Assembly: GCA_016125495.1 (NCBI GenBank)
Contig: WGLQ01000027.1
Location: 108,583 to 172,582 of the forward strand
Direction of reading: 5' to 3'
Origin: Hyphomicrobiales bacterium
GTDB taxonomy: Bacteria > Pseudomonadota > Alphaproteobacteria > Rhizobiales > RI-29
DNA: 64,000 nucleotides
Made by a program: the position numbers and the translations under genes. The notes below the pieces were generated by a model. The model ran no database searches. It had not been told where the DNA came from and was given only the letters and a program-made list of their open reading frames with translations. Below are positions 36,091 to 46,200 of the stretch, one piece after another (position 1 is the stretch's first letter; every line of letters starts with the position of its first letter).

Positions 36091-38505
36091 ATGCTCACCG
36101 CGTTTCGATGGCTTGCGATCGCGCTCGAAACGGTGCTCGCGCTGCCGTTCCGCATCGTCAACGTCTTCATCCAGGCGTTCGTGTTCAATCCGCGACTCGG
36201 CCCCCTGCGCCACCTCGTGACCCTGGCCGTCGTCTACGTCCTCTTTGCCGTGACACTGGTCTATGTGGTCGCGCCTCTGCGCGGTTTGACCGGACGCTAT
36301 TGGTATGCCGACAAGCTCCAGTACGACAACAGCCGCTGGCTCGCGACCGCGATCTACGACCGCAACGGCAATTTCGTCGGCACGTTCGATCCGCGCCTCG
36401 ATTCCAAGCAGGACGTCAATTATTCCGGCGTGCCGATCGAGCTGGCGGCGGCCGGCTATGTCGCCAACCCGGACCACAAGTCCATCCCCGTGCGCCAGGC
36501 CCCGGAGTATTTCTGGCGCTGCCTCGTCTATCATGAGGATCGCCACATCGGCACCTGGCTCAATCCCGCCGGCATCGACTTCCTCGGCGTTCTCAAGATC
36601 CCGGCTTCGACCATTCGCCGCTCATTCGCATCCGGACGTCCACGCCTCGGCGTCGGCGGCTCGACCATTCCAATGCAGCTCGCCCGGGTCATTTACAAAT
36701 CGCCGCCGAGTGCGAGCGAGGGCGCCCTCGTCAAGCTCCGCCGCAAGCTCGCCGAATGGTGGATGGCCCCGGTCATCTACGCCGAGTTGACGCGCAACGG
36801 CGACGCCGAGCCACTCAAGGAGTGGGCCGCCAACCACCTCTGGCTCGCCCAGCGGGGCGGCGGCGACCTGCACGGCGTCGAACTTACGGCGCGCATCGTC
36901 TTTGGCAAGGAAGCGCGCGATCTCACCGTCGCCGAGCAGTTCGTGCTCGCCTCCGCCGTCAACAAGCCCATCATCCTCCTCGATGGTGGTGAGCGCCTCA
37001 ACGCCGTGCGCGACGACCGCTGGAAGTACGTCGTCGACGTTCGCGCCCGCAAGTGCGCCAGCGAGCTGGTTTCCGACCCCGAGACCCAGAAGGAGGTTTT
37101 CTTCGAGCTGACGACCATCGCGCACGGCCCGCCCGACCCGCTGGTGCGCCCGGAACTCGAGGTCGCCCTTTCCGAACTCGGCGAGGGCTCGGCCCGCATC
37201 GCCCGCGCCAACCCGGCGCTGCGCGCCAACCTGCTCATTCCCGCCGCCCGCTATGGCGTGCGCGAGGAGATGAAACAGGAGTACGGCTTCGAGTGGCGCG
37301 AGTATGTGCGCGGTGTCAATTTGACGTTCTCGGCGGCCGACAATCGGCGTTTCCGCGAGCGCGTGCGCGGCGAGCTTCGTGCACTCCAGCAGCGCCACGG
37401 CGCGCGCATCGGCCCCGAGTTCACTCTCGACAGCGACAACGCCGTCACCCCCCTCGGCGTGGCCCGCGAGATGCCAGACGTCGTGATCGCGGCAGCCGAC
37501 GAGAACGGCCACATCGTTCGCTATTTCGAGGCGCGCGACACGGCCGCCTATTTCGGGTCCGCCCACGCCCACGATCCCGACACCGGCCTCTACGACCCCG
37601 AGCGCGAAGTGCGCTCGATCGCCTCGATCGGCAAGATCATCCCGGCGATCGCCATCGCCAACGAGGGAAAGGACACCCTCGCCACCAGCTATCTCGACGA
37701 CAATGCCCCCGCCAAGGGCCTCGAGACGTGTCAGCGCCGCGGTGGTCAGCGCCACGGCCGCACCGCCGAGGTCACTTTCGCCTGCTCGCTCAACCGCCCG
37801 CTCGAGTTGCGCGCCGCGCGCCTCGGCCAGCGCCCGATCCGGCGCCTCATCGACGGCTTCGGCTTCAACATGCCGCCCGCCCCGACGCCCGAAACCGAGA
37901 CACCGCCATCGACCGCGGCGGTGCACGGCTTCATCACGGGCAGCCCACGCCGCGTCCACCAGATGGCCGGCGTCGTGCTCGCCGCATTGACCGGACGCGG
38001 CGATCGCCTGGTCGGCCAGCCGACCCTGGTGCGTGGCTGGGACCGGCACCACGGCGCCCTCGACGATGGCGAGGCGACCCCTTTCGACATCCGCCCCGAT
38101 GACCTCATCAAGCGCGGCTCGGCCGCGCGCCTCGCCCAATTCCTTTCCGCTCCTCTCTGCTACGAATTCCGAGGCAAGAGGCACGGCACGATGAAGGAAC
38201 TCGCCGACTGGTGCGCCAGCCGTCGCAGCGACGTCACCCTCCATTTCGCCAAGACCGGTACCTCCGTCACGGAGGACCCGGACGCCACGGTCGACGTCTG
38301 GGCGGCCGGCGGCATCAAGTTCTCGAGCGGTCGCCAGTTTTCCTATGTCGTACTGGTCGGTACCGGCAGCACCAGCCGGCCCTGGGCGCGCAGCCTCCAC
38401 GCCAGCCAGGTCGCGGCGCCCCTGGTGCGTATTCTGCTCGAGGACCTCAAGGCCGACGTGTCACGAGGTCCGGCGGTCGCCACCGCTCCCCGCCAGGGCA
38501 CCTGA
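36091..38505 (+). CDS. Divergent class A penicillin-binding protein (GT51 + transpeptidase)
   Basis: The 804-residue product has a membrane anchor near residues 47-66. Its glycosyltransferase-51 domain is recognised by Glu149 in YHEDRHIGTW and by GGSTIPMQLAR (189-199). The transpeptidase domain has Ser512-x-x-Lys515 (ASIGK), Ser566-Leu-Asn568 and Lys721-Thr-Gly (AKTGTS). It should polymerise and cross-link peptidoglycan. The GT motifs deviate from standard PBP1a/1b (ITQQ is replaced by IPMQ; the region after EDR is altered), and the spacing between domains is unusual. It is one of three penicillin-binding proteins in the window. The ATG at 36091 is preferred to a TTG at 36049. Confidence 0.82.
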   Translation: MLTAFRWLAIALETVLALPFRIVNVFIQAFVFNPRLGPLRHLVTLAVVYVLFAVTLVYVVAPLRGLTGRYWYADKLQYDNSRWLATAIYDRNGNFVGTFDPRLDSKQDVNYSGVPIELAAAGYVANPDHKSIPVRQAPEYFWRCLVYHEDRHIGTWLNPAGIDFLGVLKIPASTIRRSFASGRPRLGVGGSTIPMQLARVIYKSPPSASEGALVKLRRKLAEWWMAPVIYAELTRNGDAEPLKEWAANHLWLAQRGGGDLHGVELTARIVFGKEARDLTVAEQFVLASAVNKPIILLDGGERLNAVRDDRWKYVVDVRARKCASELVSDPETQKEVFFELTTIAHGPPDPLVRPELEVALSELGEGSARIARANPALRANLLIPAARYGVREEMKQEYGFEWREYVRGVNLTFSAADNRRFRERVRGELRALQQRHGARIGPEFTLDSDNAVTPLGVAREMPDVVIAAADENGHIVRYFEARDTAAYFGSAHAHDPDTGLYDPEREVRSIASIGKIIPAIAIANEGKDTLATSYLDDNAPAKGLETCQRRGGQRHGRTAEVTFACSLNRPLELRAARLGQRPIRRLIDGFGFNMPPAPTPETETPPSTAAVHGFITGSPRRVHQMAGVVLAALTGRGDRLVGQPTLVRGWDRHHGALDDGEATPFDIRPDDLIKRGSAARLAQFLSAPLCYEFRGKRHGTMKELADWCASRRSDVTLHFAKTGTSVTEDPDATVDVWAAGGIKFSSGRQFSYVVLVGTGSTSRPWARSLHASQVAAPLVRILLEDLKADVSRGPAVATAPRQGT

Positions 38506-38878
38506 AGGCGGCCTCGCCCGGTCACTCGCCCTGCTCCGACCTGTCACCGGCCGCCACGCACACGCCCACCGCGTACCCCGCAACCTTCACGCCAGTTTTC
38601 ACGCTCGACGGCATCCGGCCCCGACGATTCCGCGGCATTGCTGCAAATGGGTCACATTGAAGCCAAGTTGGAGACCGACAACTCCGGTGATCACGCAGGG
38701 GAGGGATTGAAAGCAGGCTGGGCGCCTTTCGGGCGGCGCGTCGGAGTGGGGGATGATCCCGCTGCCACGACGCGAACGTCTTCGGTTGCCTCCGGCGGGG
38801 CCTTGTCGGTCGGGCGTCAGCGCTCCGGCTGCTCGGCGAGGGGAGAAGGGCGGCTTCGGGCCGACGGGTGGTGAAGTG
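38506..38878. other. Intergenic gap, nothing clear
   Basis: This 373-bp gap lies between the PBP gene and the large membrane/coiled-coil gene on the same strand. I see no RNA gene, repeat or convincing promoter. The next gene has an acceptable GGTGAAGTG ribosome binding site. Confidence 0.45.
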
Positions 38879-41800
38879 ATGTCGATCTCGACCGATGACG
38901 GCTTTGCGCCGGCGCGCAAGCGCCCGTTCGACTGGAAGAAGGCTCTGCTCCTCCTCGGTCTCGGCATCCTCTCGTGGATATCGACCTACACCGGGATGCT
39001 CGAACTGATCCGCGCAAACATGGGGCAGGTCGGCTTCAGCGTCGAGGTGGCGATCGGCTTTGCCGTCGCCATGCTGATGCTGATGATCATTTGGCTCCTC
39101 GATCGGCTGTTCGACCGGATTTCCATCTCCGTTCGCCTGCTCTACGTCTTCGGCTATCTCTTCCTGACGCTCATTTCCGTCGGCTTCGGCTTCGGATTCT
39201 ACTGGAAGTACCTGGAATCGCGAACTGAGGCCTCGCGTTCGGCGGAATCGGCGGTCACACAGGTGCAGACCGCGCTGCAGGGATCCCAGACCCGTCTGGA
39301 GCAGCTCCAGGCAACCCTGACGACGCTCACCAGCCTCTCGGCCACCAAGGCGATCGCCGAGCGCGACAAGGGCAATTCCTGTCCCAACAGCCGGCCGGGT
39401 GATGGTCCGCGGCGGCGGTTGCGCGACGCCGATGCCGCCCGCTTCGGTTTTGCCGGAACCTTCGTCAGTCAGCGCGTGGACACCGTCAAGGGTGACATCG
39501 CGACCCTCAACGCCGACCTCGCGCGCGTGATCGCCCAGGACCCGACGACATTCGATCCGCTGGATGGCACGCGCAATGCCTTCCTGCGCGAACTCGGCCG
39601 CAAGCTCGAGATGGCCTCGGCCCGCTTCAATGCGTTCCGTTCCGATCCCCAGCTCCTGCAGTTCCGCGCCGACTTCAACGAGCGCGCCGGCAAAACGGTC
39701 TTCGACGACGAGAAGGGCGGCACCTTCGCCTGCCCCGATCCCGAATTGCAGGCCGCGCTGCGCGGCGTCGTCCGCGCCATCGACCAGCTCCCGGAGCTGG
39801 AAAAGCCGAAGGTTTCCGCCGTGGAGGGCTCGGAAGCCATCGTCGAGGCGTTCCGTCGCCTCACCGTGACGCTCTACGGCGCCTTCCAGCTGAAGCTCCC
39901 GCCGACGCCCGACGAGTTGCGCGAGCTTCAGCAGAAGGCCGTCGCCACGCTCCAGGACAACGTCGCCCAGCGCCGCGTGCTGGCCATGGAGCCTGGTCTC
40001 GGCGAGCGCGATTACATTCCCCTCTTCATCGCGATCTTCGTCGATTTCTGTCTCCTCCTGGTCTCCGTCGGCCGCCCCATGAACGGCTTCCACTGGCTCG
40101 ACGAGCGCATGGGCCAGGCCCAGGAATGGCCGGTGATGAAAATTCTCTCGCGCTTTCGGGACATTCACCACGACGACGAGATCCGCGAGGTCTTCGACGT
40201 CTTCCGTCACGTCGTGTTCGACTGGCGGGGCACCTATTATGCCGCCGTCCCGACCAATGGTACCGACCCCAACGTCGACAGCCGCGTCGGCCGCGATGCC
40301 GCCATCCAGGCCCAGCTGCTCGCCAACCTCTTCACGAGCTTCGAGAACGAAAAGGTCTTCGTCCGCACGCCGGTCTCGTTCTTCACCACCGGCTTCGTGC
40401 AGCGCAAGTTGCGCGAGCAGGGCTCGCGGTTCGCCGACGCCGAGGCCTTCCGCATCTACCGTTTCCGCCACCGCATGTGGCAGGACTGGATGCTCAGCGC
40501 CATGATGGGCGCGGCAAGGCGCGTCGAGGCGAGGAAACGCCGCGAGGAACTCGAAGCCGAGCGTCTGGGCGTCGCCGACCCGCGGGATTTCGCGACCGCG
40601 CGCAGCGGCACGTCGGAGGCAGCGCCGGCCGAGGGCGCCCTCAAGACCGCGATGCGGGCCGTCGAGTCGGTCGAGAGCCGCGACGGCGACAAGACCGCCC
40701 AGGAGGCGGTGAGCACGGCCGCCGCGACCCCCGCCGCCAATGCCCAGGACGAAGCCCTGGCGAGCGCCATCGAGGAGGCAGTGCGCGAAACGCTCGATGC
40801 CCAGTCACTGGCCGCCCGCGAGCGCGCCGAGGCCGACGCTGCCCGCCAGCTGACACGTCGCCTCCGCGCCGAGCGCGAGGCAGCGCGCCGGGTGCGTCTG
40901 GCGGCATCCAACGTCGAGGCGGTTCCGCGTGCTGCCGAGGTCCATCACCTCCCGCACGCCGCGCCCGATGCCGTCCGCGCGGGCGCCGTCCAGAACCAAC
41001 CGCCGGTCGCTCAGGTCGCCGCATCGCGCGCCGAAGCGGAGCGTGCCCCGATCGAGGCCGCGGCACAGGCTCCGGCAACCGCCATGGCCAGCGAGGCCGG
41101 CTGGTCCAACGGCGACGATCCGATGGGCCGCGCCATGACCATGGGCGCGGTCGCCCTGCAACTGGTCGAGGCCCCGGCCACCTCCCCCGATGAGCAAACG
41201 CGCGCAAGCGCGACACCTCTCGACCGTGTGGTCGACTTGGCACCAGCATACACCGCGACACACGACGTGATCGCTCTGCCCGGTGTGGCGGATGCATCGG
41301 GTCGTCTCGCCAACGCCGCCGTGCCGCCGGCCGGCAGCCCCTCCGGCCCCACCCCAGCCGCGACACTGGTCGATGCACCGACCGATGCGCCCGTCACCCC
41401 GACCTTCCGCACCGCCGTGCGCGAGGCCTTGCCCGGCCATGTCGCGCCGATCGCCCGTGATCTCGCCCAGCGTCATGCCTCGGCCGGTCCCGGGCTCGCA
41501 ACCGGCCCCGACGGCGGCGATCCGCGTGCCCACCTCTCGAGTCGGCTCGAGGCCATCGAGCGCTCACGTCCACTGGTTCCCGCGCCCCGCGCGAGCGGCC
41601 TCGAGCACTATGTCGCCCTTCCTCCACTCACGGACGGTCGGCGCGCCGCGCAACCGCGACCGGTGCCGCCGGCTCCCGCCGCAAAGGCCGTGCCGGCCGT
41701 CGACACCATCACCAACTCCGGCAAGGCGCCGGCGGCCGGAACGAACCGCCCGTCGAGCCTCATCGGCCGGCTGGGACGTGCCATCCTTGGCCAGAAGGCG

Positions 41801-42070
41801 ATCGAGGCGCGGGCGCCCACCACCGAGCCCGTCGCCGTCGACACCGACACGGACCAGCCCGTGATCGAGGCGACCTGGAGCGTCACGGAACCGAAAGCCG
41901 TCGCTGGCGATCGCACGCCAGTTCGTGGCGCCGAGCGGCCGGCCGAAAAGGCGCTGTTCGAGGACGAACTCCTCGACGACGGCGACGGAGCCGAGATGCG
42001 CACCGAGGCCGTACATCTCGACATCGAGAACCTCTCGAGCTGGTTCGCCAAGCGCGGCGAGAAGCGCTGA
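38879..42070 (+). CDS. Large membrane protein with coiled-coil and disordered C-terminus
   Basis: The 1063-residue product has three N-terminal membrane helices (about 21-38, 52-74, 83-108) and a helical, coiled-coil-like domain to about residue 370. A fourth helix (about 381-399) precedes a conserved-looking soluble segment (MKILSRFRDIHHDDEIREVF, then RDAAIQAQLLANLFTSFENE). A long low-complexity Ala/Glu/Arg/Pro-rich tail covers nearly the last 500 residues, with a short ordered end (DIENLSSWFAKRGEKR). No family is recognised. The architecture suits a scaffold that ties a cytoplasmic machine to the inner membrane. Position links it to the PBP and the 214-residue gene. Confidence 0.72.
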   Translation: MSISTDDGFAPARKRPFDWKKALLLLGLGILSWISTYTGMLELIRANMGQVGFSVEVAIGFAVAMLMLMIIWLLDRLFDRISISVRLLYVFGYLFLTLISVGFGFGFYWKYLESRTEASRSAESAVTQVQTALQGSQTRLEQLQATLTTLTSLSATKAIAERDKGNSCPNSRPGDGPRRRLRDADAARFGFAGTFVSQRVDTVKGDIATLNADLARVIAQDPTTFDPLDGTRNAFLRELGRKLEMASARFNAFRSDPQLLQFRADFNERAGKTVFDDEKGGTFACPDPELQAALRGVVRAIDQLPELEKPKVSAVEGSEAIVEAFRRLTVTLYGAFQLKLPPTPDELRELQQKAVATLQDNVAQRRVLAMEPGLGERDYIPLFIAIFVDFCLLLVSVGRPMNGFHWLDERMGQAQEWPVMKILSRFRDIHHDDEIREVFDVFRHVVFDWRGTYYAAVPTNGTDPNVDSRVGRDAAIQAQLLANLFTSFENEKVFVRTPVSFFTTGFVQRKLREQGSRFADAEAFRIYRFRHRMWQDWMLSAMMGAARRVEARKRREELEAERLGVADPRDFATARSGTSEAAPAEGALKTAMRAVESVESRDGDKTAQEAVSTAAATPAANAQDEALASAIEEAVRETLDAQSLAARERAEADAARQLTRRLRAEREAARRVRLAASNVEAVPRAAEVHHLPHAAPDAVRAGAVQNQPPVAQVAASRAEAERAPIEAAAQAPATAMASEAGWSNGDDPMGRAMTMGAVALQLVEAPATSPDEQTRASATPLDRVVDLAPAYTATHDVIALPGVADASGRLANAAVPPAGSPSGPTPAATLVDAPTDAPVTPTFRTAVREALPGHVAPIARDLAQRHASAGPGLATGPDGGDPRAHLSSRLEAIERSRPLVPAPRASGLEHYVALPPLTDGRRAAQPRPVPPAPAAKAVPAVDTITNSGKAPAAGTNRPSSLIGRLGRAILGQKAIEARAPTTEPVAVDTDTDQPVIEATWSVTEPKAVAGDRTPVRGAERPAEKALFEDELLDDGDGAEMRTEAVHLDIENLSSWFAKRGEKR

Positions 42071-42264
42071 AACCGAGGACCTCCGACAGCGGGCGGCACA
42101 TCCTGCCGCCTGCCGGCACCCGTGCTCGATCGATCGTCCCAATTCCGGCCAGTCTGGCAAAGCTTCCTTAACCTGAGCGGGGCTAAATCGAGACGTGACG
42201 AGGCAACCTGGCCCGGCGGCAGTCACCGCTCGCCGCACCTTGGAAAAGAAGAGGTCCAAAACCC

Positions 42265-42909
42265 ATGGGAGCAGACTTGAAGTCGCGGCGGCAGGAGATC
42301 GTGAGGCATGGCGAGAAACAAGGCCGCCTCGACCAGTTCGTAGGGTTCTATCTGGATCGCATCTTCGCCGATTGGGCCCATCGCCCGGAAATGCACGTCG
42401 TCAGCGTCATTGCGCGCTCCCCGGCCTCGCCCGTCGCCCGCGCGGTGGCGAGCAACGCTCCCGACCTCTTGTCCGCCGGCATCGTCATTCGCGTCGTCTT
42501 CGCCCAACTCGAGCCCACCGACTTGATGGGTGAATGGACGGACATCGCGCTCGTCGCCGCCGAGAGCGATGCCGGCTCGTCCGTCGAATTCGCGCTCATC
42601 GGCAATCAGGCGCTCGTCGACGCCCATGAGGTCATCGTGCTTGGCGCCGACATGAGCTGGTGCGGTGACGCCATGCGGCGCGATCCGCTGTTGCGCGACA
42701 CCGTCGAGGTCTACGATCCGTGCTGCCCGCGCTCGGCAACGCTCAATCGCCGGAGCTTCGAAGCGCTCTGGACCCGCAGCGAAATCATCCGCGTTGCGAC
42801 CCCGGTGCGCCGCGCCGAGCCGCAGCCAGCCCCCGTCGAGGCCACGGAAACGCCAGCGCTGCAACCCGGCGAACTGCCTTCGACGACGCTCGCCTCCACC
42901 CGCCACTGA
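42265..42909 (+). CDS. Uncharacterised 214-aa protein
   Basis: The soluble product has an alpha/beta-type pattern (HVVSVIARSPASPVARAVAS, then GIVIRVVFAQLEP, then AHEVIVLGADMSWCGDAM, then VEVYDPCCPRSATLNRRSFE) and a short Pro-rich C-terminus. No family is recognised. The conserved-looking Cys residues in WCGD and DPCCP could be catalytic or bind metal. It follows the large membrane protein gene by 194 bp and has a terminator after it, so it closes the cluster. Confidence 0.65.
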   Translation: MGADLKSRRQEIVRHGEKQGRLDQFVGFYLDRIFADWAHRPEMHVVSVIARSPASPVARAVASNAPDLLSAGIVIRVVFAQLEPTDLMGEWTDIALVAAESDAGSSVEFALIGNQALVDAHEVIVLGADMSWCGDAMRRDPLLRDTVEVYDPCCPRSATLNRRSFEALWTRSEIIRVATPVRRAEPQPAPVEATETPALQPGELPSTTLASTRH

Positions 42910-42961
42910 AACGGTCAGCGCGGCTTCCTCGCGCCGCCCCTCGGTCACCGATTCCGAGGTG

Positions 42962-42998
42962 AATGCCCGGTCGCGCCATGTGCGCCGCCGGGCATTTT
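42962..42998 (+). terminator. Rho-independent-type terminator
   Basis: AATGCCCGG (42962-42970) pairs with CCGGGCATT (42988-42996), and the stem ends in a short T-run. It lies 53 bp downstream of the 214-residue gene. Confidence 0.72.
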
Positions 42999-43227
42999 CG
43001 TATGCGAACTCGCCCTCGCACTGCGGCCGAGACGCTCCTCCAGAGCCCGTCAGTTGCCGTCAAAGCGCCCCGCCCGACCACCAATGCGGCACCATTATTT
43101 CCATTGCGCCGATTGACTTATCTCGCGGCCTTGCTTTCGCCAAGGACCTGTGGCGCGATCGCCTCGATTGCCGCGGACCGCACTCGACGACACGCTGCCG
43201 GTCCGCTTCCAATGCAAGGACCAGCTC
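42999..43227. other. Intergenic region before the macroglobulin gene
   Basis: With the terminator before it, the gap from 42910 to 43227 is 318 bp. The remainder shows no gene. It should hold the promoter of the yfhM-pbpC operon, but I see no clear -35/-10 pair. Confidence 0.4.
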
Positions 43228-46200
43228 ATGCCCCCCCTCTCGCGCACGCTGCTATCCGCCATCCTCGCCCTCCTGTTGGGCTTCCTCGCCCCGCTCGCGG
43301 CCCGCGCCGAATTCTCGCACGGCCCGACCGTCTATGAAGCCGGCGAACTCGCCCGAAAGCTCGCCGGTCTGCGCGGCGCCGACGGTCGCGGCGCGCGATG
43401 GTACTTGCGGCAAGGCCAGCGGCTTTCGCGCGGCGGCGAGGCGTCACGTGACGCCTACCTCGCGTTCTTGACCGCGGCAGCCATCGACCCGAGCCTTCAG
43501 GAGGCCTATCGCGGCGTCGCGGAAATGGCCCTCGCGATCTCGGCGACGAGCCCGAGCGAGCAATTCGAGTTGCAGCGCCAGGCCACCGCCGCCGCGTTCC
43601 AGAGCTATCGTCTGGCCAAGACCCCGGCCGAGAAGTCATCGGCGCTCGCGCTGCTGGCCACCGCCTATGAGCAGCGCTCGCTCTGGCGCCCGGCGATCGA
43701 TGCCCTGAAGGAGGCGACGAGCCTCGAGGCGACGCCCGAACTCGTTGCGCGCTACGAGGAACTGCGTGCCGAGCAGGGCTTTCGCATCGCCGACTATTCG
43801 GTCGAGTCCGATGCGGCCTCACCGCGCGTCTGCGTGCAGTTCACCGAGCCGCTCGCCCGCGGCAAGCAGGACTTCGCGAAGTTCTTCTCCGTCGACGGCC
43901 GCGATCCGGCAGCCGTACGCACCGACACTCAGCAGGCCTGCCTCGAGGGCCTCGAGCACGGCAAGCGCTATGAGATCACCGTGCGTGCGGGCTTGCCCTC
44001 GTCGGTCGGCGAGGATCTGCTGAAGACTGCGACGCTCGCCGTCTACGTGCGCGACCGCTCGCCCGGCGTTCGCTTCGGCGCCAATGCCTATGTGCTCGCC
44101 AACCGTGGCCAGCAGGGCATTCCGGTGATTTCGGTGAACACGGATGCCATCGAGGTCGAAGTGTTTCGAATCGGCGATCGCGGTCTGGCCCGCGCGGTCA
44201 TCGATGGTGACTTCCAGCGCGCCCTGAGCGGCTGGCAGTCCGATGAATTGGCCGACCGCCACGCCGCCCGGGTCTGGCAGGGCAGCCTCGAGGTACGCTC
44301 CGAACTCAACGAGGACGTGACGACGGCGTTTCCGCTGAACGAAACCGTCGGCCAGCTGCAACCGGGCGTCTATGTCATGGTCGCACGTGCCGCCGGCAAG
44401 ACGGAGGACACCTGGAGTGAGCGCGCCACGCAGTGGTTCGTCGTCTCCGACCTCGGCCTGATGGCCCTTCAAGGCGGAAAGGGCGTGCATGCGTTCGTGC
44501 GCTCTCTGGCAACCGCCGAGCCCGTCGCAGGCGCCACGGTTCGCCTCGTCGCCCGCAACAACGAGGTGCTCGGCGAAGCTTCGAGCGACGCATCGGGCCA
44601 CGTTCATTTCGCCGGCGGCCTCGCGACCGGAAAGGGCGGCATGGCGCCGGCCGTGCTGATCGCCGAGAACGGCCCCGGCGACTTCGCGTTCCTCGACCTC
44701 ACGGCAAACGCCTTCGATCTCACCGACAGAGGCGTCGCCGGTCGCGCGCAGCCGGGCCCGCTCGACGGCTTCCTCTTTGCCGAGCGCGGTGTCTATCGCC
44801 CGGGTGAGACGGTGCATTTGACGGCGCTGCTGCGCCGCGACGACACCACCGCCGCGCCCTCCATGCCCGTGACCCTGGTCGTCACCCGCCCCGATGGCGT
44901 CGAACACGCCCGCGAGGCCGTTGCCGACATGGGAGCGGGCGGTCGCACGCTCGATCTCGCACTGCCCGCCGCCGCCATGACCGGCACGTGGTCCGTTGCC
45001 GCACTCGCCGATCCCAAGGCACCGGCGCTCGCAACGACCGCATTCCTCGTCGAGGATTTCGTTCCCGAGCGCCTCGGTCTCGAACTGGATGCGACCGATC
45101 CGACCGTCGCCGCCTCGCGCGCCGCACGCCTCGCCGTGGCCGGCCGCTACCTCTATGGCGCCCCTGCCGCCGGCCTGCGTCTTTCGGGAGATATTCTCGT
45201 GCGCACGCGCTCCGGCGGCCTGCCGGGCTACGAGGGCTTCGCCTTCGGCCTCGACGACGAGGAGTTCTCGGCCCAGCGCGCCGAACTCCCCGCCAATCTT
45301 GCGACCGACGTCGGCGGCACCGCCGAGATTACCGTCGCCCTGCCCGACCTCGCCCAGTCCTCGCGCCTGCTCGAGGCCCGTGTCGCCGTGACGATGACCG
45401 AGCCCGGCGGCCGCGCCATCACGCGCGACATCGTGCTCCCCATCGAGCCCGAGCGTGCCTTGGTCGGCGTCCGCAGCAATTTCGCGAGCGGTGAAATCGG
45501 CGCCGGCCGCAACGCGTCGTTCGATGTCGTCACGCTCGATGCCGCCGGCCGGCGAAGCGCCGAAACCGGTCTCGTCTGGACGCTCTTTCGCCTCGAAAGA
45601 CATTACCAGTGGTACAATCGCGACGGCTCGTGGGGTTACGAATCGGTGACCTTCCCGACCCAGGTCGCCTCCGGCACACTCGCCACCTCCCCCGATGCGC
45701 CCGCGCGCTTCGAGGCGCCGGTCGAATACGGCCGCTACCGCCTCGAGGTGGTCTCGGCGACGCCCGGCGGGCCCGCCACCGGTGTGACCTTCACCGCCGG
45801 GTGGTGGAGTGCCGACGCCGACACTCCCGAGGTACTCGACGTTGCCCTCGACAAGCCCCGCTACGCAGCCGGTGAGACGGCAACCCTCACCGTTGCCTCC
45901 CCGAGCGCCGGAAAGCTCGTCGTCGCCGTGCTCGGTGACGACGTCCTCGCCACGTCCACCCACGACGTGACGGCCGGCTCGCAGACGGTATCCGTCCCCG
46001 TCGGGCAGGATTGGGGGGCAGGAGTCTATGTCGCCGCGATGCACTACCGCCCGATGGACGAAGCGGCAAAGCGCATGCCGAGCCGCGCAATCGGCATTCG
46101 CTGGCTCGCACTCGACCAGGCGCCGCTGACCCTCGAGCCCGTCGTCACCCTGGAAAACCAGGTCCGCGGCAACCGGACGCTCACCGTTCCGGTTTCCGTC

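Noticed and set aside
36622..38400. 592-codon open frame on the minus strand
   Set aside because: It is antisense to the PBP gene, with a composition typical of a mirror frame.
43819..46044. 741-codon open frame on the minus strand
   Set aside because: It is antisense to the alpha-2-macroglobulin gene and shows no domain of its own.
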